DNA of 64,000 bases from an uncultured Christensenella sp. (lineage in GTDB: Bacteria > Bacillota > Clostridia > Christensenellales > Borkfalkiaceae), in assembly GCA_910583545.1 (NCBI GenBank), contig CAJTXM010000005.1:1-64000 (forward strand), given 5' to 3'. Both the position numbers and the translations under genes were made by a program. Positions 6,428-15,308 of the stretch are shown here, one piece after another. Below the pieces are notes generated by a model. That model did not search any database. It was not told the DNA's origin and was given only the letters and a program-made list of their open reading frames with translations. Each line of letters starts with the position of its first letter. Positions within the stretch are counted from its first letter, which is position 1.

Positions 6428-7114
6428 ATGGAAAAAAGAGAAAGAGCCGGAAACGGCGTATTGAAAAGAATAAAAAACGACTACGTTTTCCGTACGTTCA
6501 TTTTTTCGGCTCTCTCTTTTTTTGTTACTCTGGCGTTTTCTGTATACAATACGTTTCTCGGAATTGCGCATAAATCTGTATGGAATATCGGTATTGCTAT
6601 ATATTACGCATTGTTGCTCTGCATAAGGGCTTATATTATATTTTCCGAACGGAAATTGTATAAAAAGAACTTGACTGACGAACAAAAAGAGAAAAAACGG
6701 AAAAAACTATTTTTCGTGCAAAGTATTTTGCTTTTAATAGTCGATTTTGCGTTAATTGCTCCCATATCGTTAATGGTGCTTCAAAAAAGAACAATAAATT
6801 TCTCTGAAATTCCGGCTATCGCAATGGCGGGATATACTTCGTTCAAAATTTTTATTTCGACCCGCAACATTATTAAAACGAGATACGAAATAAATCTGGG
6901 CATTAAAATGCTCAGAAATATTAATTTTATAGACGCGCTTGTTTCGATTCTGTCTTTGCAGTACACTTTGATTATGACGTTCGGCGGAGGTTCGGATGAA
7001 GATATGTTTACTCTGTGCGCGGTAAGTTCGTTCTGTATATACGTTTTACTTTTCGTTTTATCGTTGAAAACTTTTTTAAGTTCGGTAAAAATTATAACAA
7101 ATAATAAAACATAA
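6428..7114 (+). CDS. Polytopic membrane protein
   Basis: 228 residues with about six hydrophobic segments (around 25-42, 50-72, 97-115, 128-145, 170-185 and 195-213). A basic loop (KKNLTDEQKEKKRKK) separates the second and third. It probably forms an operon with the upstream two-helix protein under the TetR regulator. Function unknown; a sensor, transporter or stress-related membrane protein are all possible. Confidence 0.62.
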   Translation: MEKRERAGNGVLKRIKNDYVFRTFIFSALSFFVTLAFSVYNTFLGIAHKSVWNIGIAIYYALLLCIRAYIIFSERKLYKKNLTDEQKEKKRKKLFFVQSILLLIVDFALIAPISLMVLQKRTINFSEIPAIAMAGYTSFKIFISTRNIIKTRYEINLGIKMLRNINFIDALVSILSLQYTLIMTFGGGSDEDMFTLCAVSSFCIYVLLFVLSLKTFLSSVKIITNNKT

Positions 7115-7146
7115 ACGGCAGTGCAAAGGCGCTGCCGTTGTTTGTT
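7114..7146 (+). terminator. Terminator after the membrane protein operon
   Basis: AACGGCAG (7114-7121) pairs with CTGCCGTT (7132-7139) and is followed by GTTTGTT. Confidence 0.65.
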
Positions 7147-7178
7147 AAACATTAATTTTTAAAAGTAATTATATTGAA

Positions 7179-7207
7179 TTTACATTAAAAATATAATATG
7201 ATAAAAT
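7179..7207 (+). promoter_or_regulatory. mntP promoter, leaderless layout
   Basis: TTTACA (7179-7184), 17 bases, TAAAAT (7202-7207), then exactly 6 bases to ATG 7214. Transcription would start at or next to the start codon; no ribosome binding site is present. Confidence 0.6.
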
Positions 7208-7213
7208 ACGGTT

Positions 7214-7834
7214 ATGTCTTTCACTTGGGTTCTTTTTTTACAGGTTTTATTAATAGGGGCATCGTTAGCGATGGATGCTTTTGCCGTGTCTGTTACGGAC
7301 GGTCTATGTTATCATAACCTCAACAAAAGGAAAGCCGTAGTTATGCCTGTAACTTTCGGCGTTTTTCAGGCGGTAATGCCTATGCTGGGGTATTTTGTAG
7401 CCTTCGGGCTTGGAAAAGCTTTTGAAACGGTTTTTGATAAATTCGACCATTGGATAGCTTTTGTACTGCTGGCTTTAATAGGCGGAAAAATGATTTTCGA
7501 TGCGATAAAGGAAATGCATTCAAAGGAAGAGGAGGCTAAGCTGAAAGAGTTTTCTATAACGGAAGTTCTCATTCAGGGCGTTGCGACAAGTATAGACGCT
7601 TTGTTTGTCGGCATATCTTTTGCCGCGACAGAAGGATTCAAAGACAGTATACCTAATATGTTTTTCGGCGTCGCTATAATAGGCGTTGTTACGTTTTTTA
7701 TTAGCTTGACGGGTGTACTGATAGGAGTTAAGGTAGGTAAAGCATTAAAAAAGAAGGCAAGCATAACCGAGATAGTTGGAGGTCTTGTTCTTATAGGGAT
7801 AGGTTTGAAAATTCTTATCGAAGGGCTAATCTGA
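7214..7834 (+). CDS. mntP: Manganese efflux pump MntP
   Basis: 206 residues, the usual family length, with six membrane helices in two related halves. The conserved MntP acidic motifs are present: SLAMDAFAVSVTDG in the first half and VATSIDALFVGISF in the second. It exports Mn2+ from the cytoplasm. No yybP-ykoY manganese riboswitch can be seen upstream; the promoter lies directly against the start codon. The 3' end overlaps the convergent murG by 20 bp. Confidence 0.92.
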   Translation: MSFTWVLFLQVLLIGASLAMDAFAVSVTDGLCYHNLNKRKAVVMPVTFGVFQAVMPMLGYFVAFGLGKAFETVFDKFDHWIAFVLLALIGGKMIFDAIKEMHSKEEEAKLKEFSITEVLIQGVATSIDALFVGISFAATEGFKDSIPNMFFGVAIIGVVTFFISLTGVLIGVKVGKALKKKASITEIVGGLVLIGIGLKILIEGLI

Positions 7835-8849
7835 TTTCGTTTAAAATTGCATTGTTTCCGCATTCGATTTTGCTTTTATCGAGTGCGGTTTTTAATTTGT
7901 CGTCATTAAAAATTTCGGTGATTTCTTTTTTCAAACTGTCGTCATTCAGATCTTTTTCTCTGAGTACACGGCAAAGTCCTTCGCTTAAAAAATATTCTGC
8001 ATTTTTGACTTGATCGCCCCGGCTGGCGGAGTTTTCAAGTGGAATAAACAGAGTGGGGATTTTCAGCGCAATAAGTTCGTTTGCGGAGTTAGAACCGCAT
8101 CTTGCAACAGCGTAGTCGGCGCAGGCATAAACCGCCCCCATATCGTCGGCAAACTCGATTTGTCTGTAACCGTAAATATTGGTATTGAGTTTGTTGCCTT
8201 TTCCGCATAAGTGCAGAATATTGATTTTTTTACATAGATCAAACGCAACAGCGCGGATATTGTCGTTAATTATTTTAGAACCGCTTCCGCCTCCGAAAAC
8301 TATCAGAGTGGGGCGGTCGTCGAGTTGCAGTAATTTTTTTGCTTCCGCTCTATTTCTGTTGAATAAACTTTTACGCATCGGCGTTCCGACGAATTTTCCG
8401 TTTTTGAATTTGGTTGCCGTCTGCGGGAATGCGGTAAGAACTTTTCTGCATTTCGATGCGATTATCTTATTTGCAAGCCCGGCGTCTATATCTGACTCGT
8501 GCGTCAATACGGGAATATTCAGTTTTTTTCCTGCAAATGTGGGAGGAATACAAACGTAACCGCCTTTGCAGAAAATAAGATCGGGTCTGATCTCGTTCAT
8601 TATTTTTTTTGCCTGTTTTATGCTTTTGAAGAGTTTAAACGGGATTGCGAGGTTACATAAAAATTTTCCGCGTACGAATTTGACTGCGTCGAATTTAAAA
8701 AATTCGATACCGTTGTCTTTACAGATTTTTTCTTCGATACCGTCCGTTCCCATATAACAGCAATGAAACTCTTTTAACTCTTCAATCAAAGCTATATTAG
8801 GTATAACGTGTCCGGCGCTTCCACCGCCGCAGAATAATATTTTTTTCAT
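7815..8849 (-). CDS. murG: MurG, UDP-GlcNAc transferase making lipid II
   Basis: 344 residues, GT28 family. The N-terminal GGGSAGHVIPNIALIEEL and the central glycine-rich motif (FGGGSGS) are the nucleotide-sugar and lipid-binding signatures; ARCGSNSANELIALKIPTLFIPL is the C-terminal UDP-GlcNAc site. It adds GlcNAc to lipid I on the inner face of the membrane. In most relatives murG lies in the dcw cluster; here it is alone, far from the cluster at 31-46 kb. The start has a -10-like box (8856-8861) 6 bases upstream and no ribosome binding site. Confidence 0.93.
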   Translation of the reverse strand: MKKILFCGGGSAGHVIPNIALIEELKEFHCCYMGTDGIEEKICKDNGIEFFKFDAVKFVRGKFLCNLAIPFKLFKSIKQAKKIMNEIRPDLIFCKGGYVCIPPTFAGKKLNIPVLTHESDIDAGLANKIIASKCRKVLTAFPQTATKFKNGKFVGTPMRKSLFNRNRAEAKKLLQLDDRPTLIVFGGGSGSKIINDNIRAVAFDLCKKINILHLCGKGNKLNTNIYGYRQIEFADDMGAVYACADYAVARCGSNSANELIALKIPTLFIPLENSASRGDQVKNAEYFLSEGLCRVLREKDLNDDSLKKEITEIFNDDKLKTALDKSKIECGNNAILNEIRLALR

Positions 8850-8900
8850 AGCATTAATATACTTTATATAGCCGTAAATTATGAAATTAATTCTTTACTA

Positions 8901-8928
8901 ATAAAAAAATAACCGCAGTGCGGTTATT
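8901..8928 (-). terminator. Terminator of the TetR gene
   Basis: On the minus strand, AATAACCGC and GCGGTTATT (8920-8928 with 8908-8916) form a 9-bp stem followed by seven T. It overlaps the stop codon region of the gene ending at 8924. Confidence 0.75.
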
Positions 8929-9502
8929 TCACAATTGCCGAAATAAAGTCCAGAGCATTACAGGTAAGCTTGCTCAAAATTTTGATAAGTTCGTCAAGCG
9001 TTACGGATTTATCGGAATGAGTCCATTCCGCATAAGTGTCTGCAATTCCTGCAATTAAAAACGTCGACGGGAATTTCAGTTGTTCGTAAGTGAGAGAAGG
9101 ATATACCTCTATAATTGCCGATATCGTTTTTTCCGTAATAACTTTTTTAAGCTTATCCAAAACGGCGCTTGATGAACAGGAGTCGAAAATATAATTGCGG
9201 AGCGGAACGTTTTCGTTAAGTTTATCTGTAAGACGAGTAAAAGTTGCATAACAGCTTTCGTAAACGGCATCGATATCGATTGCGTCAACGTAGGAAGATA
9301 TTCTGACTTTTAAGTCGTTGTCGATATCTTGCATTACGTCGTTTACGCTCTGATAGTGCAGATAAAAAGTCGTACGGTTAATTTGCGCCTTAGACGCAAG
9401 TTTTGAGACGGTTATTTGCGAAGCTACGTTATCTTTGCAGAGCTGCATAAAAGCTTGTTTTATACAAGAAATCGTTTTTTGTTTTCTTTTATCGGAAAGC
9501 AT
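8924..9502 (-). CDS. TetR family transcriptional regulator
   Basis: 192 residues from ATG 9502. The helix-turn-helix (ITVSKLASKAQINRTTFYLHYQS, about residues 30-52) is typical of TetR proteins with a DNA-contacting TTFY. The C-terminal half is a helical ligand domain without recognisable specificity. ATG 9502 is chosen over an ATG five codons upstream because the upstream one lies within the -10 box (TATAAT, 9514-9509); the chosen ATG sits 6 nt after that box. It is divergent from the small membrane protein gene at 9581. Confidence 0.85.
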   Translation of the reverse strand: MLSDKRKQKTISCIKQAFMQLCKDNVASQITVSKLASKAQINRTTFYLHYQSVNDVMQDIDNDLKVRISSYVDAIDIDAVYESCYATFTRLTDKLNENVPLRNYIFDSCSSSAVLDKLKKVITEKTISAIIEVYPSLTYEQLKFPSTFLIAGIADTYAEWTHSDKSVTLDELIKILSKLTCNALDFISAIVK

Positions 9503-9508
9503 AACAAT

Positions 9509-9574
9509 ATTATACAATGTTTTGTCGGTTAAATCAATTCAAAAGTTGACATAATAGAAAAAGAGTATTAAAAT
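9509..9574. promoter_or_regulatory. Two divergent leaderless-type promoters
   Basis: Leftward: TTGATT (9537-9532), 17 bases, TATAAT (9514-9509), 6 bases, ATG 9502. Rightward: TTGACA (9546-9551), 17 bases, TAAAAT (9569-9574), 6 bases, ATG 9581. Both predicted transcripts start at about the A of the start codon. The two -35 boxes are only 8 bp apart, so one bound regulator could affect both. Confidence 0.7.
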
Positions 9575-9580
9575 AAAGCT

Positions 9581-9928
9581 ATGGAAGGAAAATACATTTT
9601 TGCAATAATAATTCTCGGTATATTTTTCGTACTTATACTTATATCGCTTGCTTTTCTGGAATTGAAGAGGAAATCGGATGCAAGATTGCAGGCGTGGATA
9701 AACGAACGGTATGCCAACGATGATTTAAATAATTTCGATTATGACACCGTTTCGGCAGAGGAGGAATTGTCTAATCAAAGCATAAGGGAAGAGAATAACG
9801 TTGAAATTATTGCTCCCGAAGAGGTGGCAAAGCAGAATGAAGAACCCGAAATTCCCGTATCTGATGCGTACGGTAAAATCGAAGTTGAAGGAATAGAAGA
9901 AATTACAGGAAATTATAACGGCAAATAA
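9581..9928 (+). CDS. Small single-pass membrane protein with acidic tail
   Basis: 115 residues. Residues about 5-27 form one strongly hydrophobic helix, followed by a short basic stretch (ELKRKSDARL) and a long Glu/Asn-rich tail that is predicted cytoplasmic by the positive-inside rule. No domain is recognised. It is divergent from a TetR gene and starts immediately after its -10 box, so it may be the regulated target. Confidence 0.6.
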   Translation: MEGKYIFAIIILGIFFVLILISLAFLELKRKSDARLQAWINERYANDDLNNFDYDTVSAEEELSNQSIREENNVEIIAPEEVAKQNEEPEIPVSDAYGKIEVEGIEEITGNYNGK

Positions 9929-9962
9929 AGCGGTAAATGCAACCGGATTTTCTATAGTGAAT

Positions 9963-9996
9963 AGCAAGAAAGATATGAGGTTTTCTTGCTTTTTTA
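9963..9996 (+). terminator. Terminator
   Basis: AGCAAGAAA (9963-9971) pairs with TTTCTTGCT (9982-9990), followed by a T tract. Confidence 0.7.
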
Positions 9997-10049
9997 TTGC
10001 TGTTTTGATACAATATAACCACGATAAACAGTAATTTAGCGGAGATTAT

Positions 10050-10766
10050 ATGAAAATAACAGTGATAAACGGCACAGAGAAACACGGCGTTACATATCAC
10101 TTAAAGGAGGTTTTTCTGAAAAACCTTCAAAGCGCAGACGTAGTTGAATTTTATTTGCCGAAAGATTGCCCGTCTTTTTGTATGGGCTGTACAAGCTGTT
10201 TTATGAAAGGCGAACAATACTGCAAGGATTTTGCTTACATAAATGAAATCGAAAAATCGTTTCTCGAATCTGATTTGATTGTCCTGACATCTCCTGCATA
10301 CGTTATGCACGCAACAGGCGCAATGAAAGCATTATTAGATCATTTCGGTTATCGTTGGATGCCGCATAGACCCGCGCCCGAAATGTTCGGTAAGCGTGCA
10401 GTCATTATTACTCAATGTCTGGGCGCAGGTGCAAAGTCAACGGCGAAAGATATAAAACACAGTTTGTCTTGGTGGGGTATATCGAAAATCGGTATGTTTC
10501 ACGGCGCTCTTATGAATGACATTGTTTGGGATAATCTTTCCGAAAAGAAGCGTAAAAAGTTAACCGAAAAGATAAATAAACTTTCCGGTCGATTCGCTAA
10601 AATCAATTATGCCAAACCCGCACACACGAAACTTATTACAAAAATCAAATTTATGTTGAGTCGTCTTATTCAGAAAAAAGTGCGAAAAAGCGGCAGGGCG
10701 GGACTTGACTGTGAGTATTGGCATAAAAACGGCTGGCTTGGTAAAAGTCGTCCGTGGAAACATTGA
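10050..10766 (+). CDS. Flavodoxin-like NAD(P)H-dependent oxidoreductase
   Basis: 238 residues. The N-terminal strand-loop (MKITVINGTEKHGVTYHL) is the FMN-phosphate-binding start of flavodoxin-fold reductases, and SPAYVMHATGAMKALLDHFGYRWMPHRP is the family second loop. A Cys-rich stretch at about residues 45-60 (CPSFCMGCTSC) suggests an iron-sulfur or redox site near the flavin, as in iron-sulfur flavoproteins. The last 50 residues are basic. Start supported by GGAG. The substrate is unknown. Confidence 0.75.
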   Translation: MKITVINGTEKHGVTYHLKEVFLKNLQSADVVEFYLPKDCPSFCMGCTSCFMKGEQYCKDFAYINEIEKSFLESDLIVLTSPAYVMHATGAMKALLDHFGYRWMPHRPAPEMFGKRAVIITQCLGAGAKSTAKDIKHSLSWWGISKIGMFHGALMNDIVWDNLSEKKRKKLTEKINKLSGRFAKINYAKPAHTKLITKIKFMLSRLIQKKVRKSGRAGLDCEYWHKNGWLGKSRPWKH

Positions 10767-10827
10767 TACCGTCGTTTTTATCGGTTAAATTTCAATTTGT
10801 CATTTAAATTTGTAAAAACAAAAATAC

Positions 10828-10866
10828 AGTGCACTATACTTTTTGCGAAGAGTAGTGCACTTTTAA
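10828..10866. terminator. Terminator between convergent genes
   Basis: AGTGCACTA (10828-10836) pairs with TAGTGCACT (10853-10861), followed by TTTTAATTT. It lies between the rightward flavodoxin-like gene and the leftward lipoprotein gene. Confidence 0.7.
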
Positions 10867-10914
10867 TTTGTCTAAGAAAATCAGTCTTAATATAAATAAA
10901 TTATTGTTCGCCTT

Positions 10915-11328
10915 TTAGCTTGCTTTGAATTTCATAACAAGCTGTTTTCCGCCGATAGATTTTGAGATAGTAAATTTTCCGTTTTCAATTATCGTTGATT
11001 GCTTGAATTTATAACCTAAAATTCCTACGTCCGCTGTCAGCCTTTTGCTTTCGACGTCAAAGTCGTATTTGCTTTTAACAATCGTTCTTTCGCCGTTTTT
11101 TAGCTTATAGCAGATTTCCATATTTTCTTTGTCTTTGAGCGTAAGTTTGATATAATCGAATTTTTCAAGATAATTCTCTTCGCCGAATTTGGCTTCAATA
11201 CATTCGTATTGAGCAATATACGGGCGAGTGATCGATTTCAACGAACCCGCATTCTGAGCATCGCAGGCAGGCAAGAGGGTAAGCAACATCAAAAAAACAG
11301 CCGTAAACAGTAAAAGTTTTCTTTTCAT
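10915..11328 (-). CDS. Small lipoprotein
   Basis: 137 residues from ATG 11328. The first 22 residues are a lipoprotein signal peptide: KRK, a hydrophobic core, and the lipobox LLPAC with Cys near residue 22. The mature part is about 115 residues of alternating strands and resembles a small secreted beta-rich domain. A longer frame upstream is open but lacks a ribosome binding site and would put a second hydrophobic stretch in front. A -10-like box (TATACT, 11340-11335) is 6 nt before this ATG. Function unknown. Confidence 0.7.
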   Translation of the reverse strand: MKRKLLLFTAVFLMLLTLLPACDAQNAGSLKSITRPYIAQYECIEAKFGEENYLEKFDYIKLTLKDKENMEICYKLKNGERTIVKSKYDFDVESKRLTADVGILGYKFKQSTIIENGKFTISKSIGGKQLVMKFKAS

Positions 11329-11461
11329 AACGTAAGTATAGGCATTATAAGGAAAAATAACACGGATATTGACAATTATTAAAAAGAATAGTATAAATAC
11401 CCGAGAGGCAAAAATATGACGCAAACTCCGCCATACAATGCGCTTTTGACCGAAAAACTAA

Positions 11462-11713
11462 TTATTTGCTCCACCCGAAGAAATTATTACATTGCACCGA
11501 AAAGAAGATATTGATGGACTGATGTCAGGTTTCGATTGTAAGCGACTGCACTTTGTCGGAACGGATATGGCAACGCAGTATATGAGAGAGGTGGTAGACG
11601 CTATGGACGAGTCAACTTACTCCCTGTATCTCGACTACGTTTTCGCAACGTGCGAGAGGACGGATTTGGTCGGAGCGTCGAATCATTTGCTTGATATTTT
11701 CAGGAAAAATTAA
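11462..11713 (+). pseudogene. 3' fragment of a SAM methyltransferase-type gene
   Basis: About 80 codons in one frame, beginning after a TAA at 11459-11461. The translated end (LHFVGTDMATQYMREVVDAMD, then YLDYVFATCERTDLVGASNHLLDIFRK) resembles the C-terminus of class I SAM-dependent methyltransferases from gut Clostridia. The SAM-binding N-terminal half is absent from upstream sequence. A TTG at 11492 could in principle start a 73-residue protein, but no ribosome binding site supports it. Best read as a remnant. Confidence 0.6.
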
Positions 11714-11717
11714 AAAT

Positions 11718-11748
11718 GAGCGAAAGCAAATGCCTTCGCTCGTTTTAT
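11718..11748. terminator. Bidirectional terminator
   Basis: GAGCGAA (11718-11724) pairs with TTCGCTC (11735-11741); T-rich tracts follow on both strands. It would end fba transcription leftwards and the remnant rightwards. Confidence 0.6.
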
Positions 11749-11750
11749 TT

Positions 11751-12617
11751 TTAAGCTTTTCCGATCGAACCGAAAATTTCCATTTTTTCTTTTACAGTTG
11801 CTTTTATAGCTTCTACGCCGGGTGCGAGTAATTTTCTCGGGTCGAAGCCTTTGCCTACAAGGTCTTTGCCTTCTTCGATATATTTTCTTGTAGCTTCCTG
11901 GAAAGCAAGCTGACACTCGGTATTTACGTTGATTTTTGCAACGCCTAACGAGATTGCCTTCTTAATCATATCGGTAGGAATACCCGTGCCGCCGTGAAGG
12001 ACGAGGGGCATGTCGCCCGTTTTAGCCTTGATTTTTTCAAGGACGTCAAATCTTAAACCTTGCCAGTTTTCAGGATATTTTCCGTGAATATTTCCTATAC
12101 CTGCGGCAAGTATTGTAACGCCCAAATCGGCGATTTTTTTACATTCGTCGGGGTCTGCACATTCGCCTAAACCGACAACGCCGTCTTCTTCGCCGCCGAT
12201 AGAGCCGACTTCGGCTTCGATGCTGAGTCCTTTTTTATTGCAAACCGAAACAAGTTCTTTCGTCTTGGCAATGTTTTCTTCGATAGCAAAGTGCGAGCCG
12301 TCGAACATAATGGAGGAGAAGCCTGCTTCTATACATTTATAACAGCCTTCGTATGTGCCGTGGTCAAGATGCAACGCAACGGGAACGGTTATGTTCATAC
12401 TGACTATCATAGCTTTGACCATATCGACAACGGTTTTGAAACCCGTCATATATTTGCCTGCGCCTTCCGAAACGCCCAGAATTACGGGCGACTTCAATTC
12501 TTCCGCGGTTGCGAGAACGGCTTTCGTCCATTCCAGATTGTTTATGTTGAACTGACCTACCGCATATTTACCTTTTAACGCTTTTTCAAGCATTTCCTTT
12601 ACAGAAACTAATGCCAT
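11751..12617 (-). CDS. fba: Class II fructose-1,6-bisphosphate aldolase
   Basis: 288 residues. The zinc-binding and catalytic motifs are present: VALHLDHG (first His and the catalytic Asp), EAEVGSIGGEEDG, and VLHGGTGIP with a metal ligand His. It cleaves fructose-1,6-bisphosphate to glyceraldehyde-3-phosphate and dihydroxyacetone phosphate. ATG is preceded by GGAGG. It is divergent from gap, so two consecutive glycolytic steps share one 235-base intergenic region. Confidence 0.95.
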   Translation of the reverse strand: MALVSVKEMLEKALKGKYAVGQFNINNLEWTKAVLATAEELKSPVILGVSEGAGKYMTGFKTVVDMVKAMIVSMNITVPVALHLDHGTYEGCYKCIEAGFSSIMFDGSHFAIEENIAKTKELVSVCNKKGLSIEAEVGSIGGEEDGVVGLGECADPDECKKIADLGVTILAAGIGNIHGKYPENWQGLRFDVLEKIKAKTGDMPLVLHGGTGIPTDMIKKAISLGVAKINVNTECQLAFQEATRKYIEEGKDLVGKGFDPRKLLAPGVEAIKATVKEKMEIFGSIGKA

Positions 12618-12785
12618 TTAAAGACCTCCGATTTATTAAACTATCAAGTTAAGTATAATTGATTAAACGCCAAAATTCAAGCATTTTAATTAATATTTAC
12701 AAAATATCATATTATTCCGATAAAAGTGAATAATAAAAACAGTAATAAGTAAAATTTTATCAATTTATCAAATCTTTAAAAGCAA

Positions 12786-12814
12786 TTGACTAAAATTTTC
12801 GAAATTGGTATAAT
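12786..12814 (+). promoter_or_regulatory. gap promoter
   Basis: TTGACT (12786-12791), 17 bases, TATAAT (12809-12814). The leader is about 30 nt and ends with GGAGG 6 bases before the ATG. Confidence 0.8.
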
Positions 12815-12852
12815 TAATAATGTAAAAGAATTTTTTTGGAGGAATTCAAATT

Positions 12853-13869
12853 ATGGCAAATGTAAAAGTAGCAATTAACGGATTCGGCAGAATAGGCCGT
12901 CTTGCATTCAGACAGATGTTTGAAGCGGCAGGTTACGAAATCGTAGCAATCAACGACCTTACAAGCCCCAAGATGCTTGCTCATCTTTTAAAGTACGATT
13001 CGGCTCAGGGCAGATACAAATATGCGGATTCAGTCGTTGCAGGAGAAGATTCCATTACGGTAAACGGAAAGACTATCAAAGTTTACGCTGAAAAAGATGC
13101 CGCAAACCTTCCTTGGAGAGCTCATCATGTAGACGTTGTATTAGAGTGCACAGGCTTTTATTGCTCAAAGGAAAAATCGTCGGCTCACATCAAAGCAGGG
13201 GCAAAGAAGGTTATCATTTCCGCACCTGCAGGCAATGATCTTCCTACGGTTGTTTTCGGCGTCAACGAAAAAACTTTAAAGTCAAGCGACACGGTTATTT
13301 CGGCAGCAAGCTGTACGACAAACTGCCTTGCTCCTATGGCAAATACTCTCAACAAGCTTTGCAAAATCAAAAAGGGTTATATGACCACAATCCACGCTTA
13401 CACCGGCGATCAGATGGTGCTTGACGGACCTCACAGAAAGGGAGATCTTAGAAGAGCAAGAGCTGCGGCTGTAAACATTGTTCCCAACTCAACAGGCGCT
13501 GCAAAGGCTATCGGACTCGTTATTCCCGAACTCAACGGAGTTCTTGACGGATGCGCTCAGCGTGTTCCCGTGCCTACGGGTTCGCTTACCCAGCTTATCG
13601 CTGTTTGCGAAGGCGAAGTTGACGCAAACGCAGTAAACGGCGCAATGAAGCAGGCGGCTTCGGCTTCTTACGGATATACCGAAGAAGAACTTGTTTCAAG
13701 CGATATCATCGGTATGATGTACGGTTCGTTGTTCGACGCAACACAGACGAAGTGTATGCCTCTCGGCGACGGCACGACTCTTGTCAAAGTTGTTGCTTGG
13801 TACGACAACGAAAATTCTTACACCTCGAATATGGTAAGAACTATCAAGTACTTTGCAGAACTTAAATAA
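12853..13869 (+). CDS. gap: Glyceraldehyde-3-phosphate dehydrogenase
   Basis: 338 residues. NAD-binding INGFGRIGRLAFRQMF at the N-terminus, the catalytic Cys in SAASCTTNCLAP (about residue 155), and the C-terminal WYDNENSYTSNMVRT are all intact. It oxidises glyceraldehyde-3-phosphate to 1,3-bisphosphoglycerate in glycolysis. Strong promoter and ribosome binding site and a strong terminator just after fit a highly expressed gene. Confidence 0.97.
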   Translation: MANVKVAINGFGRIGRLAFRQMFEAAGYEIVAINDLTSPKMLAHLLKYDSAQGRYKYADSVVAGEDSITVNGKTIKVYAEKDAANLPWRAHHVDVVLECTGFYCSKEKSSAHIKAGAKKVIISAPAGNDLPTVVFGVNEKTLKSSDTVISAASCTTNCLAPMANTLNKLCKIKKGYMTTIHAYTGDQMVLDGPHRKGDLRRARAAAVNIVPNSTGAAKAIGLVIPELNGVLDGCAQRVPVPTGSLTQLIAVCEGEVDANAVNGAMKQAASASYGYTEEELVSSDIIGMMYGSLFDATQTKCMPLGDGTTLVKVVAWYDNENSYTSNMVRTIKYFAELK

Positions 13870-13876
13870 TTAAACT

Positions 13877-13913
13877 ACACAAAAAAGCCCGACGTTGTCG
13901 GGCTTTTTTGTGT
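13877..13913 (+). terminator. gap terminator
   Basis: Long stem ending in GCCCGAC / GTCGGGC (13888-13894 with 13898-13904) with A and T runs on either side. Confidence 0.9.
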
Positions 13914-14069
13914 AAAGAAAGATAAATTGAAATTTATCTTTCCGGTGCCATAATTTCATCTATATAACCATGGTTAATGGATATATTATATCTTTAAACT
14001 TTGGATGGTGACTTCCAGGCGGTCTAACAATTGTTACTTTGACAAGACTTACAATCTTAAATTTCACTT

Positions 14070-15170
14070 TTATACGTTGAAGCGGAAGAGGACAACGTCA
14101 CCGTCCTTAATGACGTATTCTTTACCTTCCGAGCGGACTTTGCCTTTTTCGCGTGCGCCGACAAGTCCGTTACAGTCCAAAAGTGTCTGCCAGTCGCATA
14201 TTTCCGCGCGGATAAAGCCTTTTTCGAAATCGGTATGGATCTTGCCTGCCGCCTGAGGAGCTTTCGTGCCTTTGACTATCGTCCAGGCTCTCGTTTCCTT
14301 TTCGCCTGCCGTAAGATACGATATGAGCCCTAAAAGTGCGTAGCTTTTTTTAATAAGCCTGTTAAGCCCGCTTTCTTCGAGTCCAAGTTCCTCTAAAAAC
14401 ATTGACATATCTTCGGGTGACATTTTGGAAAGTTCTTCCTCGGTTTTGGCGCATATAACTAAAACTTCACTGCCTTCTTTTACGGCGTATTCTTTGACTT
14501 TACCGACGAGTGGGATTTCATTTTCGTTTTTACCCATATCAAATTCGGAAATATTAGCCGCGTAGATTACAGGTTTATTCGTGAGCAGGAAGAGGTTATC
14601 GACAAGCGGTTTTTCCTCGTCTGAGCAAGTGAAAAGTCTTGCGGGTTTTTCTTCGCTCAAAAACTTTTCAAGTCTTTCCAACAGCGCAAATTCCGCCGCG
14701 GCTTCTTTATTTGCTCCTCCGCGCGCAGTGTTGCGTATTCTGTCCTGCCTTTTGTTTACCGCCTCAATGTCGGCAAGAATCAGTTCGAGAGTGATCGTCT
14801 GAATATCGGAAATAGGATCTATCCTGTTGTTGACGTGAGTAATATTCTCGTCCTCGAAACAGCGCACTACGTGTACTATTGCGTCACATTCACGCACGTG
14901 CGATAAAAATTTGTTTCCCAAACCTTCGCCTTTTGAAGCGCCCTTTACAAGTCCGGCTATGTCGACAAACTCGACTATTGCAGGCGTAATTTTTTTACTG
15001 CTGTATAAAGCCGCAAGCTTGTCCAGACGCTCGTCGGGTACGGCGACAACGCCTACGTTCGGTTCTATCGTGCAAAACGGATAATTTGCCGCTTCTGCGC
15101 CTGCGTGTGTTATTGCGTTAAACAGAGTTGATTTGCCTACGTTAGGAAGTCCTACAACACCTAATTTCAT
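14070..15170 (-). CDS. ychF: YchF/OLA1-type ribosome-associated GTPase
   Basis: 366 residues from ATG 15170. The G1 motif GLPNVGKST is at residues 7-15; DIAGLVKGASKGEGLG is the G3 region and NKPVIYAAN the YchF-type nucleotide specificity motif. The C-terminal TGS domain ends in the conserved GDVVLFRFNV. ATG 15170 is preferred over an in-frame ATG six codons upstream because AAGGACG lies 8 nt before it. The protein binds ribosomes and ATP or GTP; its exact role is not settled in the family. Confidence 0.95.
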   Translation of the reverse strand: MKLGVVGLPNVGKSTLFNAITHAGAEAANYPFCTIEPNVGVVAVPDERLDKLAALYSSKKITPAIVEFVDIAGLVKGASKGEGLGNKFLSHVRECDAIVHVVRCFEDENITHVNNRIDPISDIQTITLELILADIEAVNKRQDRIRNTARGGANKEAAAEFALLERLEKFLSEEKPARLFTCSDEEKPLVDNLFLLTNKPVIYAANISEFDMGKNENEIPLVGKVKEYAVKEGSEVLVICAKTEEELSKMSPEDMSMFLEELGLEESGLNRLIKKSYALLGLISYLTAGEKETRAWTIVKGTKAPQAAGKIHTDFEKGFIRAEICDWQTLLDCNGLVGAREKGKVRSEGKEYVIKDGDVVLFRFNV

Positions 15171-15308
15171 TTTAAACGTCCTTATCAATTTTAAGTTAAT
15201 TAAATTATATTATAAATTATTAAAAAATCAAAACAAATACTGCTTAAACTTGATAAATTTTTATATTTGTGTTAAAATCTACAATATATCAAATTTTTAA
15301 GGTTAACT

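Noticed and set aside
12618..12785. Possible riboswitch between fba and gap
   Set aside because: The region is AT-rich, with no conserved stems; only promoters and ribosome binding sites can be supported.
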